Position numbers and translations under genes: made by a program. A stretch of DNA of 64,000 nucleotides from an uncultured Bacteroidales bacterium (GTDB lineage Bacteria; Bacteroidota; Bacteroidia; Bacteroidales; UBA932), in NCBI GenBank assembly GCA_900541925.1, contig UQMB01000013.1, positions 1-64,000 on the forward strand, read 5' to 3'. Below, piece after piece: positions 58,027 to 64,000 of the stretch (position 1 is its first letter; the number at the start of each line of letters is the position of its first letter). The notes under the pieces were generated by a model that saw nothing but the letters and a program-made list of their open reading frames with translations, was not told the DNA's origin and made no database searches.

Positions 58027-59865
58027 TTACAACTCTTTTTTAATCGCCTCCTCCAGTTCGCTCACCAGGAACGGCTGGCCTTGTATCTTGTTGAACTTGT
58101 GTATCTCCAGATGAGGGAACTTCGCCCTCAGGTAATCAGCGAACTGCCCGCTGTTGAGCTCGCAGACCAGTATCTTGTCAAACGAGTTCAGGACCTTTTC
58201 CGTATTGGAAGGCAACGGGTTGATGTAGTCAAAGTGCGCATATGAGACATTGTCCATCTCGCTCACCGCGGACCAGATGTGTCCGTAGGTGCCGCCCCAG
58301 CCGACGACGAGGAGCTTGCCCTGTGCCGGGCCGTGGAGGATGTCCAGCTGCGGGATATCCCTGGCTATCCTGGCCACCTTCTCGGCGCGCTCGGAGACCA
58401 TGGTGGCATGGTTGACCGGGTCGTTGGAGAGGACTCCGTCGTGGTTTTTCTCCAGACCGCCGACGCGATGCTCGAAACCCTTCTGTCCCGGAATCGCCCA
58501 GCGGCGGACAAGTGTCTCCGGATTACGCTTGAACGGATGGAACTTCTCGCCATCCTTGAGGATTCCCTGCACAAATGGAGGGCGGATCTCAGGATAGTCC
58601 TTCATCGCAGGAATTCTCCAAGGCTCCGAACCGTTGCCGAGGAAACCCTCGGAAAGCAGCAGGACAGGCGTCATGTGCTCGAGAGCTATCTTGGCCGCGT
58701 TGAATGCGGCGTCGAAGCAGTGGGCCGGGGAATGTGCGGCGATCACGGCCATAGGGCATTCGCCGTTGCGGCCGTAGAGCGCCTGATTGAGGTCGGACTG
58801 CTCCGTCTTGGTAGGAAGTCCTGTGGACGGGCCGCCTCTCTGCACGTCGACGACGACGAGAGGCAGCTCAGCCATCACCGCAAGTCCCATGGCCTCGGAC
58901 TTCAGGGAGAGTCCCGGGCCGGAAGTGGTGGTGACGGCAAGATTGCCTGCGAATGAGGCGCCGATAGCCGTGCAGATGCCGGCAATCTCGTCCTCGGCCT
59001 GAAGGGTCTTGGCTCCGAGGCTCTTGTGGATGGCAAGTTCCTCAAGAATCGCCGTGGCAGGCGTTATCGGGTAGGAACCGCAGAAAAGCGGGAGTCCGGA
59101 TTTCTCCGAAGCCGCCAGAAGTCCCCAGGCAATGGCCTGGTTGCCGGTAATGTTGCGCCAGGTGCCCTTCGCAAGGTCTTTCACCGGCTCAACGGTATAG
59201 GTGTTTGCGATTATCTGGAGGTTTGCGGCATAGTTGAAGCCGTCCTTGAGAACTTTCTTGTTAGGCTCTATGACCTCCGGGTGCTTCTTGGAGAATTTCT
59301 TCTCGAGATAGCTGAAAATGTAGTCAAGCGGGCGATTATAGATGAAGCAGGCCATCCCGAGCGTGAACATGTTCTTGCACTTGAGTATGGCCTTGTTGTC
59401 CATCCCGCTGTTCTTGAGGCTCTCCTGCGTGAGGGTCGTGATAGGGGCGGCGATGATGGTCCTGTCCTCGACACCGAGCTCCTTGAACGGGTCATCGGTG
59501 ACGAAACCGGCCTTGGACATGCCTGCCTGGTCGAATGCATCCTGGTCCACAAGAATCATCGCATGACGCTTGCACCATTTCGCGTTGGTTTTCAACGCGG
59601 CAGGGTTCATGGCGACGAGCAGGTCACAGAAATCTCCCGGTGTGGAGACTTTGGAACAGCCGATATGGATCTGAAAACCGGACACGCCGGAAACAGTGCC
59701 ATGAGGTGCACGAATCTCGGCCGGATAGTCCGGGAAGGTCGACAGACCGTTGCCGTAGATAGCTGACATATCTGCAAAAAGAGATCCGGTGAGTTGCATT
59801 CCATCACCCGAATCTCCAGCAAATCTGATCACCACATCCTTGGCGTCAATGATTTTATGTTGCAT
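58027..59865 (-). CDS. korA: 2-oxoacid:ferredoxin oxidoreductase, fused gamma-alpha subunit
   Basis: A 612-residue protein. Residues about 10-190 are the gamma domain (VVIRFAGDSGDGMQLTGSLF). The alpha PYR domain starts near 220 (GNQAIAWGLLAASEKSGLPL) with GSYPITPATAILEELA and GPGLSLKSEAMGLAV. The transketolase-C-like end is LLVVGWGGTYGHIWSAVSEM. The gamma-alpha fusion of about 600 residues is the usual KorA form in Bacteroidetes. The partner gene korB follows after 3 nt. It is the first gene of the korA-korB-gdhA set. Confidence 0.93.
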   Translation of the reverse strand: MQHKIIDAKDVVIRFAGDSGDGMQLTGSLFADMSAIYGNGLSTFPDYPAEIRAPHGTVSGVSGFQIHIGCSKVSTPGDFCDLLVAMNPAALKTNAKWCKRHAMILVDQDAFDQAGMSKAGFVTDDPFKELGVEDRTIIAAPITTLTQESLKNSGMDNKAILKCKNMFTLGMACFIYNRPLDYIFSYLEKKFSKKHPEVIEPNKKVLKDGFNYAANLQIIANTYTVEPVKDLAKGTWRNITGNQAIAWGLLAASEKSGLPLFCGSYPITPATAILEELAIHKSLGAKTLQAEDEIAGICTAIGASFAGNLAVTTTSGPGLSLKSEAMGLAVMAELPLVVVDVQRGGPSTGLPTKTEQSDLNQALYGRNGECPMAVIAAHSPAHCFDAAFNAAKIALEHMTPVLLLSEGFLGNGSEPWRIPAMKDYPEIRPPFVQGILKDGEKFHPFKRNPETLVRRWAIPGQKGFEHRVGGLEKNHDGVLSNDPVNHATMVSERAEKVARIARDIPQLDILHGPAQGKLLVVGWGGTYGHIWSAVSEMDNVSYAHFDYINPLPSNTEKVLNSFDKILVCELNSGQFADYLRAKFPHLEIHKFNKIQGQPFLVSELEEAIKKEL

Positions 59866-59895
59866 TACAAAAGTTAATTGGTGTAGTTTCAGTGT

Positions 59896-59925
59896 AAAAA
59901 GGCCCCGCCCACCCTCGGGCGGGGC
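59896..59925 (-). terminator. Intrinsic terminator after ompH
   Basis: On the minus strand GCCCCGCCC-GAGGGT-GGGCGGGGC is a perfect 9-bp GC stem followed by CTTTTT. It closes the nadK-uppS-bamA-ompH operon and sits upstream of korA. Confidence 0.9.
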
Positions 59926-59949
59926 TATGTGTCATGTAGTGTGTGGTTT

Positions 59950-60516
59950 CTAGTTTCCGGCCTGGGCCTGCTGCTGAGCCTGAAGCTCCGCCTGCAGAGA
60001 CTCAAGAGTGCGGTCATCGGCGATGCCGAGAGCCTTGCGCGCGAGCGGAGTGAGATCCGTGCTCTGTGCGTCATCGTAGTACAGCAGGGAGCTGACATCG
60101 AAGACATACACATATCCGCCCTGCTTGGCCAGGTCCTTGATGGTGTCCTGAGCCTTCTTGACGATAGGCGCCATCAGGGTCTGCTGCTGCTGCTGGAGCT
60201 CCATGTCGACCGTCTGGCTGAACTCCTGGATACGCTGCTGGATTTCCTGGAGTTCCTTGTCCTTGCTGGCCTTGATTGCTGCCGTCCAGGTGCTGGCCTT
60301 GGCCTCGTACTGACTGTACTTGGTCTGGAACTCCTCAACCATTGCCTGATATGTCTCCTGGGCCTCCTTGCTTGAGGCCGCCATCGTGGTGCGGGCCTGG
60401 TCTGCCTCAGGGCAAAGCTGCACAAGCTCCGAGAAATTCACATGGGCGAATTTCGGCTGGGCTGCAGCGGAAATCGCGACAAGTGCCGTAGCGGCGATCA
60501 AAAGAATCTTTTTCAT
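59950..60516 (-). CDS. OmpH/Skp family periplasmic chaperone
   Basis: A 188-residue protein with a signal peptide (MKKILLIAATALVAISAAAQ), then PKFAHVNFSELVQLCPEADQ and a long coiled coil (about 40-140, SKEAQETYQAMVEEFQTKYS and LQEIQQRIQEFSQTVDMELQ), the tentacle helices of Skp-like chaperones. The C-terminal tail is Gln/Ala-rich. Skp holds unfolded barrels on their way to the BAM complex, and the gene directly follows bamA (12 nt). ATG at 60525 is an alternative start. Confidence 0.93.
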   Translation of the reverse strand: MKKILLIAATALVAISAAAQPKFAHVNFSELVQLCPEADQARTTMAASSKEAQETYQAMVEEFQTKYSQYEAKASTWTAAIKASKDKELQEIQQRIQEFSQTVDMELQQQQQTLMAPIVKKAQDTIKDLAKQGGYVYVFDVSSLLYYDDAQSTDLTPLARKALGIADDRTLESLQAELQAQQQAQAGN

Positions 60517-60528
60517 ATAATTCATACT

Positions 60529-63114
60529 TTAAAATTGTTGTCCGATCACGAAGTGGAACTGGCTGCGCTTGCTGGAATCAGTGGTGTCAAATCCATAGCC
60601 CCAGTCGACGCCGAGCAAACCTACCATCGGAAGGAAGATGCGAACACCGACTCCAGCGCTGCGTTTGATCTGGAAAGGATTGAACTTCCTGATGTCAGAC
60701 CATGCGTTTCCTCCCTCCAGGAAGCCGAGCACATAGATGGTGGAAGTCGGCTGGAGGATGACAGGATAACGCAGTTCCACGGTAAACTTGTCATATACAT
60801 TACCGGCATAGGCATATCCGGTGGAATTGTAGGTGGACGGTTCATACGGGGTCAGGGAGTAGTTCTCATAACCGCGGAGCGAGATGACTTCGGAACCGTA
60901 GGTGTTGTATCCGGACATTCCGTCACCGCCGAGGAGGAAGCCCTCGAACGGAGAATATCCCCAATTCCTGTTGTAGTATCCGAGATAACCGAACTGCGCC
61001 CTGGTCATCAGGACGAGATCCCCGACGAGTTTGGTATAAGTGGCGCCGGAGAGCTTCCACTTGTGATACTCGATCCACTTGTAGCGCTGCTTCGAAGACC
61101 AGTTGTTGTAGTTGATGTCCTTGTAGCTGCCTACTGCCACCCTCTCTCCTTTGCTGTTGTAGTCGTGCTTCCTGAAAAGTGAGAACGGCGGGGTCAGCTG
61201 GAGGGAGAAGGAGAAGTCGGAACCGGTACGCGGGTAGATCTGCTGGTCCGTGGAGTTGCGCACGAGACTCAGGGAGTAGTTGATGTTGTTGGCTATGCCG
61301 TCATCGAATATGAAGTAGCCGGAGTACCAGTTGGTCAGCTTGTAGGACTGCCAGTTGATTCCGTTGTAGAGAACGAAATAGCTGTCAGGCCACTTCAGGC
61401 GCGTACCCAGCGAGGCTGAGAATCCGAAGACTTCCATCTGGCGGTCGTTGTTGAGGAAGTTGAGCGCGAGATAGGAGTTGGTCTGGCGTGTATAATATGC
61501 GCCGAGGTTGAGCGAAGTCGGCTTCTTGCCGAAGAGCCAAGGCTCGGTGAAGTTGGCCGTGAGGGCGGTATAGTATGTACCGTTGGTCTGGAAGCGGAGC
61601 GCAAGGTTCTGCGCGTCTCCCAGCGGCACCGGACGCCAGGCGCTCTTGTCGAAGAAGCGCTGGGTCGAGAAGTTGTTGAAACTGACTCCGACCGTGGCCA
61701 CGAATGTCCTTCCGCCCCAGCCGCCGGAAACCTCCAGCTGCGAAGACGGCTTCTCGGTAACATTGTAGATGAGGTCCACGGTGTTGTCCAGCTGGTTAGG
61801 GACCATGGACCAACCCGTTCCCTGCTGCATGATGGTCTCCGCGTCAAACTGCCCAAGGGAAGCGATCTCCCTGATGGAGCGCTCGAAGTCGCTCTGGCTG
61901 AACAGGTATCCCGGACGCGTGAATAGCTGGCGGCGCACCACTTTCTCGTTGGTAAGGTCGTTGCCGTTGATGACTATGTTGTTGATCGTGGCCTGCTTGC
62001 CTTCGGAGATGCGCATCTCGACATCCACGGAGTCATTCTGGATATTGGTCTCGACAGGGTTGATCTGGAAGAACAGATAACCGTTGTCGCGGTAAAGCTT
62101 CGAGATGTCATAGTCCGTCTGCTTCCCGCCGCCGTAGAGCCTCTTCTCCATCGTAACCTTGTCGTAGACATCTCCCTTGCTGATGGCCAGCACCTGGTTG
62201 AGTGCGTCTGACGAATAGACGGAGTTACCCGTCCAGCTGATGTTGCGGAAATAGTATTTGTCACCCTCTTCGAACACCAGGTCGATGCCCAGGCGGTTCG
62301 GGGTCACATAATATACGGAGTCGCGGACTATCCTGGCGTCGCGGTAACCGGCCTCGTTGAACGCCTCAAGCACGCCTTTCTTGTCGTTGAGATATTCCTT
62401 CTCGTTGAATTTCTTGCTGTTGAAGAAGTTGTAGAACTTGTTGGACTTGGTCTTCTTCATGGAACGGGCGAGCTTGTAGTCGGACACATGCTCGTTGCCG
62501 ACGAAATTGATGTCGCGCACCTTGATCTTCTGCCCCTTGTCGACGGCGAAGTTGACCCTGATGGCGTTGCGGATCACCGTGTCGCGGGTGACCTCGGCGT
62601 TGACCTCGCAAAGCAGGAAACCCTTCTCGGCGAAATAGCGCTTGATGATGTCCGAAGTGGTCTTCTCCACATATTCTGAGAACTCCCCGCCCCTGCGGAG
62701 GTTCACCCTCTCCTGGATATCCTTCCTCTCCCCCGACTTCACTCCGGAGAAAGTCCAGCTGGACACCCTCGGACGCTCCTTGACCCTGATGGTGAAGAAA
62801 GCGGAATCCCTCCCTGCGCTGAGGCTGTCGATGGTGATGGAGACATCCTCAAAATAGCGTTGCAGCCACAACCGCCGGACGATATTGGTCATCGTCTCCC
62901 CCGGAACCGTCACTTCCATTCCTTTCTGGAGGCCGGCGTGGGAGATGATCTGCTGGTCACGGTAGTAGGTGTTGCCCTCAACGCTGATTCCGCCGACCTT
63001 GTAGGTGCGGGGATGATTATAGTCCACTTCGACCCCCGGCTCCTGCGCACCGGCTGCGGCGCCCACGAGACCAAGGACCAAAATGGCAAGTATCCGTCCG
63101 ATCTTCATCTTCAA
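60529..63114 (-). CDS. bamA: Outer membrane protein assembly factor BamA
   Basis: An 861-residue protein with a signal peptide (about 1-23), five POTRA repeats (about 30-450, for example YKVGGISVEGNTYYRDQQII, VRDINFVGNEHVSDYKLARS, INNIVINGNDLTNEKVVRRQ) and a 16-strand barrel. The loop-6 motif appears as LRGYENY and the C-terminus ends SQFHFVIGQQF. BamA inserts outer-membrane proteins. The order uppS-bamA-ompH is common in Bacteroidetes. Several barrels encoded in this window would be its clients. Confidence 0.96.
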   Translation of the reverse strand: MKMKIGRILAILVLGLVGAAAGAQEPGVEVDYNHPRTYKVGGISVEGNTYYRDQQIISHAGLQKGMEVTVPGETMTNIVRRLWLQRYFEDVSITIDSLSAGRDSAFFTIRVKERPRVSSWTFSGVKSGERKDIQERVNLRRGGEFSEYVEKTTSDIIKRYFAEKGFLLCEVNAEVTRDTVIRNAIRVNFAVDKGQKIKVRDINFVGNEHVSDYKLARSMKKTKSNKFYNFFNSKKFNEKEYLNDKKGVLEAFNEAGYRDARIVRDSVYYVTPNRLGIDLVFEEGDKYYFRNISWTGNSVYSSDALNQVLAISKGDVYDKVTMEKRLYGGGKQTDYDISKLYRDNGYLFFQINPVETNIQNDSVDVEMRISEGKQATINNIVINGNDLTNEKVVRRQLFTRPGYLFSQSDFERSIREIASLGQFDAETIMQQGTGWSMVPNQLDNTVDLIYNVTEKPSSQLEVSGGWGGRTFVATVGVSFNNFSTQRFFDKSAWRPVPLGDAQNLALRFQTNGTYYTALTANFTEPWLFGKKPTSLNLGAYYTRQTNSYLALNFLNNDRQMEVFGFSASLGTRLKWPDSYFVLYNGINWQSYKLTNWYSGYFIFDDGIANNINYSLSLVRNSTDQQIYPRTGSDFSFSLQLTPPFSLFRKHDYNSKGERVAVGSYKDINYNNWSSKQRYKWIEYHKWKLSGATYTKLVGDLVLMTRAQFGYLGYYNRNWGYSPFEGFLLGGDGMSGYNTYGSEVISLRGYENYSLTPYEPSTYNSTGYAYAGNVYDKFTVELRYPVILQPTSTIYVLGFLEGGNAWSDIRKFNPFQIKRSAGVGVRIFLPMVGLLGVDWGYGFDTTDSSKRSQFHFVIGQQF

Positions 63115-63139
63115 TCAATAATTCACAAATATAGCCCAA

Positions 63140-63847
63140 TTATTTGACTTTTCCGAACCGCCGGTCACGTGAGGCATACTCCTCAAGCGCGGCCAGGTAC
63201 TCATCCCTACGGAAGTCGGGCCAGAGCGTGTCAGTGAACACGAATTCAGTGTATGCCGTCTGCCAAAGCATGTAATTGCTTATCCTCTCCTCTCCTGAAG
63301 TACGTATCAGCAGATCCGGGTCCGGAATGCCGTCAGTCACCAGATAACGCGAGAAATCCTCCGCTCCGATATGGCGACCGGGGTGTTCAATCAAATCGTG
63401 TGCCATCTTCTCGGCGGCCTGAAGTATATCCCAGCGGCCGCTGTAACTGAGAAACAGCACCACGGTCGTGGAATGGCCCCCCGACGTGGCAGCCATCATA
63501 TTGTCTATCATAGCATTGAGCGAGCCGGAGAGCCTGGCTCTGTTGCCGAGCACCACAAAGCGCGTCCCGTTGTCGAGAAAGGTCTGGAGTTCGTTCTTCA
63601 TGGCGCTGCACATCAGTTCCATCAGGGTGTTGACCTCGTCTGAAGGCCGGCCCCAGTTCTCTTCCGAGAAAGCGAAGAAGGAGACATATTCTATGCCCAG
63701 TTCCACGGAAGTCTCCACGACCGTCCTGACGCTTTCCACGCCCTCGAAATGGCCGCAGACTCTCTCCTTGCCCCTCCTGGCGGCCCATCTTCCGTTGCCG
63801 TCCATTATCAGCGACACATGCCGGGGCAGTTTCTCCTTCGGTATCAT
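63140..63847 (-). CDS. uppS: Isoprenyl transferase (undecaprenyl diphosphate synthase)
   Basis: A 235-residue cis-prenyltransferase. Motifs: HVSLIMDGNGRWAARRGKER (catalytic Asp), GHFEGVESVRTVVE, SYVSFFAFSEENWGRP-like YVSFFAFSEENWGRPSDEVN, and LLIRTSGEERISNYMLWQTA with YTEFVFTDTLWPDF. It makes the C55 lipid carrier for peptidoglycan and other glycans. ATG at 63847 gives the normal N-terminus; the longer reading overlaps nadK. It starts 2 nt after the nadK stop. Confidence 0.96.
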   Translation of the reverse strand: MIPKEKLPRHVSLIMDGNGRWAARRGKERVCGHFEGVESVRTVVETSVELGIEYVSFFAFSEENWGRPSDEVNTLMELMCSAMKNELQTFLDNGTRFVVLGNRARLSGSLNAMIDNMMAATSGGHSTTVVLFLSYSGRWDILQAAEKMAHDLIEHPGRHIGAEDFSRYLVTDGIPDPDLLIRTSGEERISNYMLWQTAYTEFVFTDTLWPDFRRDEYLAALEEYASRDRRFGKVK

Positions 63848-63849
63848 AT

Positions 63850-64000
63850 TCACAATGATTCGTTTCCGTTGCGCACATCCTCTCCCCACAGAAGCCTGGT
63901 ACGCAGCGCGTTAATAAAATTCGGCTTCCCTATGCAGAGCCGCTTCAGGCTGCGCGGCGAGGCGCACACCTCGACTCTGGCCCCGGCCGGGATACGGCAG
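63850..64000 (-). CDS. nadK: NAD kinase, C-terminal part
   Basis: Cut by the right edge; only the last 49 codons are visible. They read RIPAGARVEVCASPRSLKRL and then IGKPNFINALRTRLLWGEDV, ending RNGNESL. The (S/N)F-x-x-x-L-(R)-x-(K/R)-L-x-W-G-x-D-x-R ending is typical of bacterial NAD kinases. Reading in minus-strand order, this is the first visible gene of nadK-uppS-bamA-ompH. The rest of the gene is outside the window. Confidence 0.85.
   Translation of the reverse strand, partial: CRIPAGARVEVCASPRSLKRLCIGKPNFINALRTRLLWGEDVRNGNESL

Overview
The window looks like a chromosomal segment of a moderately high-GC, anaerobic gut- or rumen-type member of the Bacteroidales. The evidence is the mix of SusC/SusD, TonB-dependent receptors with carboxypeptidase-regulatory domains, GLPGLI, FISUMP, DUF4876/DUF6850 and DUF4837 proteins, korAB ferredoxin chemistry, and many matches to the Bacteroidetes promoter pattern TTG-N19/20-TAnnTTTG. 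I could not assign a genus from sequence alone.

Layout. 1-6.35 kb is a complete type II-C CRISPR-Cas locus: a minimal array (one 30-bp spacer between a decayed and an intact 47-bp repeat), cas2, cas1 and cas9 on the minus strand, and a divergent tracrRNA gene upstream of cas9. An edge-truncated Rpn-type PD-(D/E)XK nuclease precedes it. 6.5-14.1 kb holds an Fsr-type MFS exporter and a surface or stress island: a GLPGLI gene broken by an in-frame stop, a TonB-receptor-like barrel, a BspA-type LRR protein, an ECF sigma factor with a likely anti-sigma partner, and a small secreted protein. 14.1-15.6 kb is a REP-associated tyrosine transposase (RAYT) bracketed by its palindromic repeats. 15.7-22.3 kb is a TolC/HlyD/two-permease export operon with an outer-membrane barrel and a divergent AraC regulator. 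22.3-23.5 kb is a gene-free patch of repeats and covarying hairpins.

From 23.5 kb on the content is mainly housekeeping. 23.5-28.4 kb (minus): tRNA-Pro, rpsT, tRNA-Glu, a DUF4837 lipoprotein, rseP, dxr and an M23 peptidase. 28.4-31.8 kb (plus): ruvX, def, a phosphohexomutase and an M23/LysM peptidase. 31.9-36.9 kb: GH43, a CNNM/CBS protein, a barrel and a DASS transporter. 37.0-43.2 kb (minus): TonB receptor, DUF4876, DUF6850 and FISUMP, apparently one outer-membrane system. 43.3-50.6 kb (plus): a single-chain S46-M3 exopeptidase fusion, a membrane polyferredoxin and pncB. 50.8-55.5 kb: a SusC/SusD pair. 55.6-59.9 kb (minus): korA-korB-gdhA, linking succinyl-CoA, 2-oxoglutarate and glutamate. 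59.95-64 kb (minus): nadK (cut by the edge), uppS, bamA, ompH.

The most unusual items are the S46-M3 peptidase fusion, the covarying hairpin modules at 23.1-23.5 kb, the RAYT with its dispersed palindromes, and the nearly empty but apparently intact II-C CRISPR locus with promoter-like sequence inside the repeats.
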